Source: Ectopseudomonas oleovorans
GTDB taxonomy: Bacteria; Pseudomonadota; Gammaproteobacteria; Pseudomonadales; Pseudomonadaceae
Direction of reading: 5' to 3'
Assembly (NCBI RefSeq): GCF_003052605.1
Contig: NZ_QASO01000125.1
Location: forward strand, 1 to 62,417
Length of the DNA: 62,417 nucleotides
The translations under genes were made by a program, and so were the position numbers. Positions 33,570-41,871 of the stretch are shown piece by piece (within the stretch, counting starts at the first letter, position 1; each line of letters starts with the position of its first letter). The notes under the pieces are model-generated. The model saw only the letters and a program-made list of their open reading frames with translations. It made no database searches and was not told where the DNA came from.

Positions 33570-34718
33570 TCAGTAGGCGGCGCGGTAGATCTGCTCGATA
33601 TCGCCGGCCGTCAGGCGGCGCGGGTTGTTGCGCATCAGGCGGTCGATCTTGCTGGCCTCTTCGGCCATGGCCGGGATGGCATCTTCCGGCACGCCGAAGC
33701 TGCGCATGCCCTTGGGAATGTCGACGCTGGCGCACAGCTCGGCCATGGCCTCGACGGCCAGGTCGGCGGCGGCCTTGTCGCTCAGGCCATGGGTTTGCAC
33801 ACCGAGAGCAGCAGCGATCTCGGCCATGCGCTCGACGCAGGCCAGCTTGTTCCAGGCCATCACGTAAGGCAGCAGCAAGGCATTGCTGACGCCATGAGCG
33901 ATATTGAAGCGACCGCCCAGCGGATAGGCCAGCGCATGCACGGCGCCCACGCCGGCATTGCCGAAGGCCATACCGGCCATCAGGCTGGCGGTGGCCATGT
34001 CTTCGCGAGCGAGCAGGTCAGCCGGATTGGCATAGGCCTTGGGCAACGCCTTGGCGATCAGCTTGATTGCGCCGATGGCCAGGGCGTCGGTGATCGGCGA
34101 GGCATTCACCGACAGGTAGGACTCCACCGCGTGCACCAAGGCATCGACGCCACTGGCGGCGGTCACGCCACGCGGGCAGGTCAGGGTCATCAGCGGGCTA
34201 ACCAGCGCCACGTCGGGCAGCAGGTAATCGCTGACGATGCCCTTTTTCAGTTGCGCCTGCTTATCGGAGAGGATCGACACGTTGGTCACTTCCGAGCCGG
34301 TGCCGGCGGTGGTCGGAATGGCAATCAGCGGCGGGCCTTTACGTTTGATCTGATCGACGCCGAACAACTCTTCCAATGCACCGTCATGCCCGACATAGCC
34401 AGCCACCGCCTTGGCGATATCGATGGCGCTGCCGCCACCGACGCCGATCAGGCCATCGTGGCCGCCGTCGCGATAGACCTTGGCGCAGGCTTCGACGATG
34501 GCGATCTCCGGCTCCGGCTCGACACCGTCATAGATGCCATAGCGGCGCTCGCCGAGTTGCTTGAGGACATGCTCGACCGTACCGGACTTGATCAGGATGG
34601 CGTCGGTGACGATCAGCGGGTTGGTGATATTCAGTCGAGACAGCTCGAGAGCCAGTTGCTCCACGGCACCCTGGCCGGTCAGTAGCTTGTTGGCGATCTT
34701 GAATGCGGCAGTGTTCAT
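33570..34718 (-). CDS. Iron-containing (group III) alcohol dehydrogenase
   Basis: The 382-residue protein has the GGGSAIDIAKAVA nucleotide loop, TTAGTGSEVTNVSI, and the metal ligands Asp/His in GVDALVHAVESYLS and two His in HALAYPLGGRFNIAHG. It probably oxidises a primary alcohol such as 4-hydroxybutyrate to the semialdehyde taken by the downstream dehydrogenase; the substrate is inferred from the neighbours. Start at ATG 34718 with AAGGGG upstream. A good sigma-54 promoter lies about 50 bp before the start, making this the first gene of the operon. Confidence 0.85.
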   Translation of the reverse strand: MNTAAFKIANKLLTGQGAVEQLALELSRLNITNPLIVTDAILIKSGTVEHVLKQLGERRYGIYDGVEPEPEIAIVEACAKVYRDGGHDGLIGVGGGSAIDIAKAVAGYVGHDGALEELFGVDQIKRKGPPLIAIPTTAGTGSEVTNVSILSDKQAQLKKGIVSDYLLPDVALVSPLMTLTCPRGVTAASGVDALVHAVESYLSVNASPITDALAIGAIKLIAKALPKAYANPADLLAREDMATASLMAGMAFGNAGVGAVHALAYPLGGRFNIAHGVSNALLLPYVMAWNKLACVERMAEIAAALGVQTHGLSDKAAADLAVEAMAELCASVDIPKGMRSFGVPEDAIPAMAEEASKIDRLMRNNPRRLTAGDIEQIYRAAY

Positions 34719-34768
34719 CAGCAGGCCCCTTGTGCGTTGTTGTGCTGAGCGGGTTCGGGGCTTGCCAT

Positions 34769-34784
34769 AGCCAATCCTGTGCCA
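34769..34784 (-). promoter_or_regulatory. Sigma-54 (-24/-12) promoter of the alcohol dehydrogenase operon
   Basis: The minus strand reads TGGCACAGGATTGGCT, against consensus TGGCACRNNNNTTGCW: a single mismatch and exact GG-GC spacing. It lies ~50 bp before the dehydrogenase ATG and directly downstream of a gene for a sigma-54 activator. Upstream, ttgatcagaaaaccaatcaa (about 34850-34869) is an imperfect palindrome that could be the activator site. Confidence 0.8.
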
Positions 34785-34895
34785 GCTCGCTGAAAGCGGC
34801 GTGCTAGAAGGCTTGCGTCGATTTGTCACAGCGCGCAGCGGGTTGCGCTTGATCAGAAAACCAATCAAATGAGCCTTTTACGATCCATTTTCCAA

Positions 34896-36260
34896 TCAAC
34901 CCTGCTCCCAGCGCTTCATCTTCTGCACCAGCGTCGCCTGGCTCAGACCGAGCACCTTGGCCGCTTCACGGGTGGTCTTGTGCTGCATCAGGGCGCGGCG
35001 GATGAGGCGCCGCTCGAGGTTCTCCACCTGCTTGCGCAATGGCAGCAGGTCGTCGACATCGCTGCGAGCGACGCGCATTTCCTCCGGCAGATCGCACAGC
35101 TCGATGCGTTCACCACTGCAGGTCACCACCAGGCGCTCGACCAGATTGATCAGCTCACGGATGTTGCCGGGCCAGGCGTAGTCGGTCAGTGCATCGAGCG
35201 CTTCGAGTTCCCAGCTCAGCGCTCGACCATAACGCTGGTTGAACTCGGCCAGGTAGAAATCCAGCAGCGGCTGAATTTCCTCGGGGCGCTCGCGCAGCGC
35301 CGGGATGTGGATCGGCACGACGTTGAGGCGGTAGTAGAGGTCGGCGCGAAAGCGGCCCTCGGCGACCATCGTGCGCAGGTCGTGGTGGGTGGCGGTGATG
35401 ATGCGCACGTCCACCTCCTTCAACTCCAGGCCACCAACCGGAATGAAGCGGCTCTCCTCGATCACCTTGAGCAGCTTGACCTGCAGCGGCAGCGGCAGAT
35501 CGCCGATCTCATCGAGAAAAACCGTGCCCTGGTGCGCCAGCTCCAGCAGGCCGCGCTTGCCCTTGCTGCCGGCGCCAGTGAACGCGCCCGGCACATAGCC
35601 GAACAACTCGGCCTCGATCAGGTTCTCCGGCAGCGCACCGCAGTTCAGCGCCAGGAACGGCTGCGCCGCGCGCGGGCTGCTCTTGTGGATGTACTGGGCG
35701 ATCAGGGTCTTGCCGACGCCGGTTTCCCCTTGCAACAGCACCTTCACGTCGCTGGCCGCGACCTGCCGCGCCTGCATGAAGACGCGCCCGGAGGTGGGCT
35801 GATCGGCGACTGGCGAGGCATCGAGCAGATCGTCACGCTGCCCGGCATGCAGCTTGGCCGTGCTGTTGCGCAGCTGCTTGAGTTGCTGCAGCTCGTCGCG
35901 CTCGTGCTTCATGCGCAGCAGCTCGGTCATGTCGCGCACGGTAATGACCACGTAGCGCACGCGTCCATCGGAGGCGAAGATCGGCGTACCACTGACCAGC
36001 AGGCGTTTGCCCTGGCTGACGCTCTGCATCAGCGACAGCGCCTTGCCTTCCTTGAGCACGCGCAAGGACACCGACTGCGAGATCACACCCCGCTCTACCA
36101 GCGCCTGCATGTGCTGGCCGACGACGTCCTCGGCACGCAGCCCGGTCAGGCGCTCATAGGCACTGTTGACCTTTAGGGTGATGCCATCGGCGTCGGTGAT
36201 GTAGACGCCATCGTGCAACGCGTCGATCAGTTCACGAAAACCGGGATCATCGAAGTCCAT
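34896..36260 (-). CDS. Sigma-54-dependent activator with PAS sensor domain
   Basis: The 454-residue protein has an N-terminal PAS domain (FRELIDALHDGVYITDADG). A central AAA domain follows, with Walker A GETGVGKT and the sigma-54-contacting loop GYVPGAFTGAGSKGKRG. The C-terminal Fis-type helix-turn-helix is TTREAAKVLGLSQATLVQKM. No receiver domain, so it probably senses a ligand directly. Start at ATG 36260; an upstream in-frame GTG is possible. Together with the -24/-12 promoter before the alcohol dehydrogenase gene, it makes a self-contained inducible module. Confidence 0.9.
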   Translation of the reverse strand: MDFDDPGFRELIDALHDGVYITDADGITLKVNSAYERLTGLRAEDVVGQHMQALVERGVISQSVSLRVLKEGKALSLMQSVSQGKRLLVSGTPIFASDGRVRYVVITVRDMTELLRMKHERDELQQLKQLRNSTAKLHAGQRDDLLDASPVADQPTSGRVFMQARQVAASDVKVLLQGETGVGKTLIAQYIHKSSPRAAQPFLALNCGALPENLIEAELFGYVPGAFTGAGSKGKRGLLELAHQGTVFLDEIGDLPLPLQVKLLKVIEESRFIPVGGLELKEVDVRIITATHHDLRTMVAEGRFRADLYYRLNVVPIHIPALRERPEEIQPLLDFYLAEFNQRYGRALSWELEALDALTDYAWPGNIRELINLVERLVVTCSGERIELCDLPEEMRVARSDVDDLLPLRKQVENLERRLIRRALMQHKTTREAAKVLGLSQATLVQKMKRWEQG

Positions 36261-36316
36261 CTGGCCGCCTTGTTGGGACAGGAGAAACTGCACATTCTAC
36301 GCCCGAAAACGAGCAA

Positions 36317-36342
36317 GGCCCCGCCGGTTTCCCGGCGAGGCC
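36317..36342 (-). terminator. Terminator after agtD
   Basis: An 11-bp stem with one mismatch (ggccccgccgg/ccggcgaggcc) and a 4-nt loop. On the minus strand it is followed by TTGCTCGTTTTC. It separates the ABC transporter operon from the activator gene. Confidence 0.75.
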
Positions 36343-36364
36343 CTGAGCATGCAGCTGCAGCGAT

Positions 36365-37192
36365 TTATTCCGGCGCCGAAGTTCGCAGCTTCTCGCTACG
36401 CCCACGCAGCCACTCCAGGGTCAGCAGCAGCAGGATGGAGAAGCCGATCAGCAGCGTGGCGGCGGCAGCGATGGTCGGCGACAGGTTCTCGCGGATACCG
36501 CTGAACATCTGCCGCGGCAGGGTGGCCTGCTCGGGGCCGGCGAGGAACAGGGTCACCACCACTTCGTCGAACGAGGTGGCGAAGGCGAACAGCGCACCGG
36601 AGATCACGCCCGGCGCGATCAGCGGCAGGGTCACCCGGCGAAACGCCGTCAATGGCGAGGCGCCGAGACTGGCGGCGGCACGCACCAGGTTGTGGTTGAA
36701 GCCCTGCAGCGTCGCCGACACGGTGATGATCACGAACGGCACGCCGAGCACTGCGTGCACCAGGATCAGCGACAGGTAGCTGTTGCCCATGCCCAGCGGG
36801 GCGAAGAACAGGTAGCTGGCAACACCGATGATCACCACCGGGACGATCATCGGCGAGATCAGCAGGCTCATCACCAGGGCCTTGCCACGGAACTCGCCAC
36901 GGGTCAGGCCAATGGCGGCCAGGGTGCCGAAGACCATGGCCAACAGGGTGGCGGCCGGGGCGATGATCAGGCTGTTCTTCAGTGAGCGCATCCAGTCGGC
37001 GGACATGAAGAAGTCTTCGTACCAGCGCAGCGAGAAGCCCTGCAGCGGGTAGACCAGGAAGGTTCCGGAGTTGAACGACAACGGCACGATCACCAGCACC
37101 GGCAGGATCAGAAACAGCAGCACCAGGCCGCAGAGAATGCGCAGACCGTAGTACCAGAGGCGCTCGACGGGGGACATGTAGGGGCTGAGCAT
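36365..37192 (-). CDS. agtD: ABC transporter permease (PotC-like; AgtD)
   Basis: Inner-membrane permease, 275 residues with six predicted helices and the EAA loop AAASLGASPLTAFRRVTLPL, of the spermidine/putrescine importer type. Position, next to AgtSR-like regulators and before rpe, matches the P. aeruginosa agtABCD genes reported to import GABA and 5-aminovalerate. Start at ATG 37192 with GGAG 8 nt upstream; ATG 37177 is an alternative. A 203-bp spacer with repeats separates it from agtC. Confidence 0.85.
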   Translation of the reverse strand: MLSPYMSPVERLWYYGLRILCGLVLLFLILPVLVIVPLSFNSGTFLVYPLQGFSLRWYEDFFMSADWMRSLKNSLIIAPAATLLAMVFGTLAAIGLTRGEFRGKALVMSLLISPMIVPVVIIGVASYLFFAPLGMGNSYLSLILVHAVLGVPFVIITVSATLQGFNHNLVRAAASLGASPLTAFRRVTLPLIAPGVISGALFAFATSFDEVVVTLFLAGPEQATLPRQMFSGIRENLSPTIAAAATLLIGFSILLLLTLEWLRGRSEKLRTSAPE

Positions 37193-37395
37193 GGCTGTGA
37201 CTCCATTTAGCGTTTAGCTCCCCTCTACCATTTATGGGAGAGGGGCTGGGGGAGAGGGCGCTCTTCATGCGCCCTCCTCCCGAGTTCGGTTACCGAGAAG
37301 CAGAGTGCCGAAACAAGCCCCCTCTCCCGCCCTTCGGGCACCCTCTCCCGCAAGCGGGAGAGGGTCATCAGATGGCCTGCTACGCAGGCCGTTTT
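37193..37395. repeat. CCCTCTCCC-type repeats between agtD and agtC
   Basis: 37217-37259 matches 52092-52134 in the surA-pdxA gap with a single mismatch over 43 bp (hairpin cccctctaccatttatggga). A second hairpin, ccctctcccgcaagcgggag at about 37347-37366, lies further right. No gene is present. These hairpins can pause transcription or stabilise mRNA between the two permease genes. Confidence 0.65.
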
Positions 37396-38643
37396 TTAGC
37401 CAAGCCTCAGCTTGCTGGCGCCGAACAGCCAGCTGTACACCACGTAGAGCACCAGCGTCGCGGCCAGCAGCAGGCCGCCGAGGGCCGTGGCCATGCCCCA
37501 GTTGATGGTGGTGTTGGTGTAGAAGGCGACGAAATAGCTGATCATCTGGTCGTTCGGGCTGCCCAGCAGCGCCGGGGTGATGTAGTAGCCAATCGACAGG
37601 ATGAACACCAGCAGGCAACCGGCGCCGACACCGGCCAGGGTCTGCGGGAAATACACCCGCCAGAAGCTGGCGAACGGGTGGCAGCCGAGTGACACCGCCG
37701 CACGCATGTAGCTGGGCGAGATGCCCTTCATCACGCTGTAGATCGGCAGGATCATGAACGGCAGCATGATGTGCACCATGGCCACGTACACGCCGCTGCG
37801 GTTGAACACCAGTTGCAGCGGTTGCTCGATGATGCCCAGCGATATCAGCGCGCTGTTGATCAACCCTCCTGACTGCAGCAACACGATCCAGGCCGCCACC
37901 CGCACCAGAATCGAGGTCCAGAACGGCAGCAGCACCAGAATCATCAGCAGGTTGCCCTGCCGCGTCGGCAGGTTGGCCAGCAGGTAGGCCAGCGGGTAAG
38001 CCAGCACCAGGCAGATGGCGGTGATCACCAGGCTCATCCAGAAGGTACGGGCGAAGATGTCCAGATAGATGGCCTGATCCGGCGTGGCCTTGGCCAGTTC
38101 GCCGAGGTCGTCGATGCGGTGATCGAGCGCGGCCAACAGGTAATAGGGGGTGACCGACGAGGCATTGCGGCGGATCACCTGCCAGTAGGCGGGATCACCC
38201 CAGCGCTCGTCCATATCGAGGAAGGCCTCCTGGTAGGACGCCGGTTCCTCGCTTAGCGGCAGTTTGCGCGCGGTGGCGCTGACCAGGCTGCGAAAGCCCG
38301 CCAGTTCCATGTTCAGGCGCTTGGACAGATCGCCCAGGCTCTGGTTACGCCGTGCCTCGAGCATATCACTGGCAATCGCCCGGTATACCGCCTCATCCGG
38401 CAGGCCACGGCCATCCCAGGCAGCAATCGCCTCGACGGTGCGCGGCAGGCTGCCGACCACTTCCGGGTTGTCCACACTGCGCAGCAGCAAGGCGCCGATG
38501 GGCAGCAGGAAGGTCAGCAAGAGAAACAGCAACAGCGGCAGGATCAGCGCCTTGGACTTCAGGCGATTGAAACGCTCGGCACGGGCCAGTCGCTGCTTCA
38601 GGCTTGGCCCGGGCAAATCATTGGCAGGCAGTACGGCGGCCAT
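37396..38643 (-). CDS. agtC: ABC transporter permease (PotB-like; AgtC)
   Basis: The 415-residue protein is longer than a typical PotB. After the first helix (LILPLLLFLLLTFLLPIGALLL) there is an insert of about 150 residues (SVDNPEVVGSLPRTVEAI onward) facing the periplasm. The remaining helices and the EAA loop AAVSLGCHPFASFWRVYFPQ then follow. Start at ATG 38643 with GGAG 6 nt upstream. It forms the membrane channel with AgtD. Confidence 0.84.
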   Translation of the reverse strand: MAAVLPANDLPGPSLKQRLARAERFNRLKSKALILPLLLFLLLTFLLPIGALLLRSVDNPEVVGSLPRTVEAIAAWDGRGLPDEAVYRAIASDMLEARRNQSLGDLSKRLNMELAGFRSLVSATARKLPLSEEPASYQEAFLDMDERWGDPAYWQVIRRNASSVTPYYLLAALDHRIDDLGELAKATPDQAIYLDIFARTFWMSLVITAICLVLAYPLAYLLANLPTRQGNLLMILVLLPFWTSILVRVAAWIVLLQSGGLINSALISLGIIEQPLQLVFNRSGVYVAMVHIMLPFMILPIYSVMKGISPSYMRAAVSLGCHPFASFWRVYFPQTLAGVGAGCLLVFILSIGYYITPALLGSPNDQMISYFVAFYTNTTINWGMATALGGLLLAATLVLYVVYSWLFGASKLRLG

Positions 38644-38797
38644 GGACAACTCCGCAAGCTAAGGCCGCATCTGGCGGCAGAAATTCGGGGATACGACAAA
38701 CATCGATTGGGCAGCTCCGCCCCCTCATCCGGCGCTATGCGCCACCTTCTCCCGTAGGAGAAGGGGACGAGGAAGGCGTCGCTGCGCGACGCACGGG
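38644..38797. other. agtC-agtB spacer
   Basis: A 154-bp gap with no gene. It contains a degenerate repeat (about 38719-38775, with cttctcccgtaggagaaggg) of the same general CTCTCCC hairpin style as at 37193-37395. It may set different transcript levels of binding protein and permeases. Confidence 0.45.
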
Positions 38798-39829
38798 TTA
38801 ACGGGCCGCCCAGGCGTTGAAACGCTGCTCCAGCTGCTCGCCGTAGTCAGCCCAGAAGGTCACGTCGATGGCCACCTGGTTGGCGATGTTTTCCGGGGTG
38901 GTCGACATCAGGCTCAGACGCTCCGGCGCCAGCAGCTCGATGGCCTGCTTGTTGGCCGGGCCGTAGGCGATGTTCTCCGAGTAGGTCTTCTGCGCTTCGG
39001 GTTTGACCGAGAAGGCGATGAACTGCTTGGCCAGCTCGGCGTTCTTGGCGCCACGCGGAATGGCCCAGGAGTCGAAGTCGTAGATGCCGCCGTTCCACAC
39101 TACTTGTAGGTTGCTTTCGCCCTGCACCGCCGCGATGCGGCCGTTGTAGGCCGAGCTCATCACCACGTCGCCGGAGGCGAGGTACTGCGGCGGCTGAGCG
39201 CCGGCCTCCCACCACTGGATATTGGGCTTGAGTTCGTCAAGTTTCTTGAACGCACGATCCTGGCCTTCCTTGGTGGCCAGCACCTTGTATACGTCCTTGA
39301 CCGGCACGCCGTCGGCCATCAGGGCGAATTCCAGGGTGTACTTGGCGCCCTTGCGCAGGCCGCGCTTGCCCGGGAATTTCGCTACGTCCCAGAAATCGGA
39401 CCAACTGGTCGGTGCGGCGCTCATTTTGTCGGCGTTGTAGGCCAATACCGTGGACCACACGAAGAAGCCCACGCCGCACGGCTGGATGGCGCCGTCGATG
39501 AAGTTGGCTTCATCGCCGAACTGGGCCGGCTCGAGCTCCTCGAACAGACCTTCGTCGCAACCGCGGGCCAGCTCCGGCGACTCCACCTCCACCAGATCCC
39601 AGCTCACGCTGCGGGTGTCGACCATGGCTTTGACCTTGGCCATTTCACCGTTGTATTCGCCGCCCAGCACCTTGTTGCCGGTTTCCTTCTCGAAAGGTTC
39701 GTAGAAGGCCTTGACCTGCGCCGCCTTGTTCGCGCCGCCGAAGGAAACCACGGTTAGGTCCACCGCCAGTACCGGCATGGCACAGCTAACGCCCAGGGCC
39801 AACGCCGCGAGCTTCAGGGATTTCGTCAT
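38798..39829 (-). CDS. agtB: ABC transporter periplasmic binding protein (PotD-like; AgtB)
   Basis: The 343-residue protein has a signal peptide (KLAALALGVSCAMPVLA, cut before VDLTVVSFGG) and a polyamine-binding-protein fold (DLVEVESPELARGCDEGLFE, SAAPTSWSDFWDVAKFPGKR, VMSSAYNGRIAAVQGE). Start at ATG 39829 with GAGGAG upstream. It would determine specificity; GABA/5-aminovalerate is proposed from synteny with agtABCD of P. aeruginosa, not from ligand residues. Confidence 0.86.
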   Translation of the reverse strand: MTKSLKLAALALGVSCAMPVLAVDLTVVSFGGANKAAQVKAFYEPFEKETGNKVLGGEYNGEMAKVKAMVDTRSVSWDLVEVESPELARGCDEGLFEELEPAQFGDEANFIDGAIQPCGVGFFVWSTVLAYNADKMSAAPTSWSDFWDVAKFPGKRGLRKGAKYTLEFALMADGVPVKDVYKVLATKEGQDRAFKKLDELKPNIQWWEAGAQPPQYLASGDVVMSSAYNGRIAAVQGESNLQVVWNGGIYDFDSWAIPRGAKNAELAKQFIAFSVKPEAQKTYSENIAYGPANKQAIELLAPERLSLMSTTPENIANQVAIDVTFWADYGEQLEQRFNAWAAR

Positions 39830-39882
39830 TCTTATCAGCTCCTCTGTGTTACGGGGTAAAGGTGAAGCACTGCGCGAAAGGC

Positions 39883-40980
39883 TCACTCGACTTGGAGTGG
39901 ATCCAGCGCGCGGACATGCTCGACAGACCAGCCGAGCGGAACCAGGTCACCAACCGCCAGCGCCGGATCGAGCTCAGCTACGGGTTGCTTGACGTAGAAA
40001 TCGGATTTGCCGCAGACCTCCAGGCGGATGCGCACGTGGTCGCCCAGGTAAATGAACTCGGCGATACGCCCGGAGAAGCGGTTCGGGCAGGCCTCGCTGT
40101 GGCCGTTGAGGCGAATGCGCTCGGGGCGGATCGACAGGCTCACCGCCTCACCGACGGCGCCGACGTTGACCGCTGTGGCGCGCACTTCCTCACCGCGCGC
40201 CAGGCGCACCACGCACTGCTCGCCATCGCGACTGACCAGCTCGCCAGTCAGACGATTGTTCTCGCCGATGAACTGGGCAACGAAGGTGTTGTGCGGCGCC
40301 TCATAGAGTTCGCGCGGCGGCGCGATCTGCTGGATCTCGCCCTGATGGAACACGGCCACGCGGTCGGACATGGTCAGCGCCTCGCCCTGGTCGTGGGTGA
40401 CGTAGACCACGGTCACGCCCAGGCGCTGGTGCAGGTGCTTGATCTCCATCTGCATGTGTTCGCGCAGTTGCTTGTCCAGCGCGCCGAGGGGTTCGTCCAT
40501 CAGCACCAGCTGCGGCTCGAACACCAGCGCACGGGCCAGGGCCACACGCTGCTGCTGACCACCGGAAAGCTGGCCGGGGTAACGGTTGCGGAAGCTGTCG
40601 AGTTGCACCATCGACAGCGCGCGCTTGACCCGCTCGCTGATATCGGTGCGCGACATGCCGCGCACGCTCAGCGGGAAGGCCAGGTTCTCGGCCACGGTCA
40701 TGTGCGGGAACAGCGCGTAGTTCTGGAACACCATGCCGATGTCGCGCTTGTGCGGCGGCAGTTTGTTCAGCGAGCGGCCATCGAGGAGGATTTCGCCAGC
40801 GGTCGGCGTCTCGAAACCGGCCAGCATCATCAGGCTGGTGGTCTTGCCGGAACCGGACGGGCCGAGCAGGGTCAGAAACTCACCCTTGCGGATATCCAGG
40901 TTGAGGTCTTTGACGATCAGCGTTTCGCCGTCATAGCTCTTCTGTACGCCACGGAAGCTCACCAGTACATCGTTTGCCAT
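39883..40980 (-). CDS. agtA: ABC transporter ATP-binding protein (PotA-like; AgtA)
   Basis: The 365-residue ATPase has Walker A LLGPSGSGKTTSLMMLAGF, signature LSGGQQQRVALARAL, Walker B LVLMDEPLGALD and a C-terminal TOBE regulatory domain typical of the Pot/Mal subfamily. ATG 40980 is preferred over a GTG one codon upstream. First gene of the agt operon; an 18-bp palindrome lies ~120 bp upstream. Confidence 0.9.
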   Translation of the reverse strand: MANDVLVSFRGVQKSYDGETLIVKDLNLDIRKGEFLTLLGPSGSGKTTSLMMLAGFETPTAGEILLDGRSLNKLPPHKRDIGMVFQNYALFPHMTVAENLAFPLSVRGMSRTDISERVKRALSMVQLDSFRNRYPGQLSGGQQQRVALARALVFEPQLVLMDEPLGALDKQLREHMQMEIKHLHQRLGVTVVYVTHDQGEALTMSDRVAVFHQGEIQQIAPPRELYEAPHNTFVAQFIGENNRLTGELVSRDGEQCVVRLARGEEVRATAVNVGAVGEAVSLSIRPERIRLNGHSEACPNRFSGRIAEFIYLGDHVRIRLEVCGKSDFYVKQPVAELDPALAVGDLVPLGWSVEHVRALDPLQVE

Positions 40981-41092
40981 CACACCACACCCTTGTTCTT
41001 GTCTCAGGCCGATGACTCAAGAGTAGGTCGACAAGACCGGGTGAAAAATCGGGCGGGATGACAAGCTGATATCAGGCGCGAGGAAATTCTTG

Positions 41093-41110
41093 TGTAGGGA
41101 TTGCCCTACA
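41093..41110. promoter_or_regulatory. Candidate AgtR operator
   Basis: tgtagggattgccctaca is a perfect 7-bp inverted repeat with a 4-bp centre, ~120 bp before agtA. Its size and symmetry suit a LuxR/NarL-type response regulator such as AgtR, encoded immediately upstream. The link is inferred from position. Confidence 0.5.
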
Positions 41111-41151
41111 AATTCCGAGTAATCGCATCGGTTATACAGCGCATGAAAACC

Positions 41152-41229
41152 GTGGGAGCGGCTTCAGCCGCGAAGCTCCGGTGGGCGATTCATCGCGACT
41201 GAAGCGGAGTGCCGCCCAGCCGCTCCTAC
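41152..41229. repeat. REP-type inverted repeat C
   Basis: Starts gtgggagcggcttcagccgc and ends with an imperfect inverse, agccgctcctac. It lies directly after the agtR stop and probably ends the agtSR transcript. Confidence 0.7.
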
Positions 41230-41241
41230 GAAAGCGGTCGC

Positions 41242-41871
41242 TCAGACCAGGCGATGCTCCATGGCGTAACGCACCAGATCCGCCATCGAATGCGCGCCAA
41301 GCTTCTGCATCAGGCGCGCCTTGTGTGTGCTCACGGTCTTGTTGCTGATCGCCAGGTGCAGAGCGATGTCGTTGACGCCTTCGCCGCGTACCAGACGCTC
41401 GAACACCGAGAACTCGCGCTCGGACAGTTGCGCATGGGGCGGACGCGAATCGGTCAGGCCGACCTCGAAGACCATGCGGTCGGCCAGCGCCGGGTCGATA
41501 TAGCGACCACCACTGGCCACCTTGCGAATCGCGGTGATCAGCAGCGCCGGGTCGCTGTCCTTGGTGGCATAACCGGCGGCACCAGCCTTGAGCGCACGCG
41601 CCGCCATCTGCGCCTCGTCGTGCATCGACAGCACCAGAATCGCCGGGGCCTCGCTCAGCGCACGGATACGCGGAATGGCCTCCAAACCGTTGACACCGGG
41701 CATGGAGATATCCAGCAGCACCACGTCGCAAGGCGTGCGCCGCAGCACCTCGAGCAATTGCTCGCCGTTACATGCCTCGCCCGCTACCTCGAGATCGCGT
41801 GCCATGCCGATCAGTTGCTTGATGCCTTCCCGCACGATGGTGTGGTCTTCGGCTACCAGTACCCGAATCAC
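41242..41871 (-). CDS. agtR: Response regulator, LuxR/NarL family (AgtR-like)
   Basis: The 209-residue protein has a receiver domain (VLVAEDHTIVREG, phosphorylated Asp in VVLLDISMPG, Lys in KDSDP) and a C-terminal LuxR helix-turn-helix (LSEREFSVFERLVRGEGVNDIA, SNKTVSTHKARLMQKLG). The start is a GTG at 41871 that overlaps the agtS stop (GTGA) and has GAGGAG upstream. In P. aeruginosa AgtSR controls agtABCD and responds to GABA and 5-aminovalerate; it has also been linked to sensing peptidoglycan fragments. Confidence 0.87.
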   Translation of the reverse strand: MIRVLVAEDHTIVREGIKQLIGMARDLEVAGEACNGEQLLEVLRRTPCDVVLLDISMPGVNGLEAIPRIRALSEAPAILVLSMHDEAQMAARALKAGAAGYATKDSDPALLITAIRKVASGGRYIDPALADRMVFEVGLTDSRPPHAQLSEREFSVFERLVRGEGVNDIALHLAISNKTVSTHKARLMQKLGAHSMADLVRYAMEHRLV

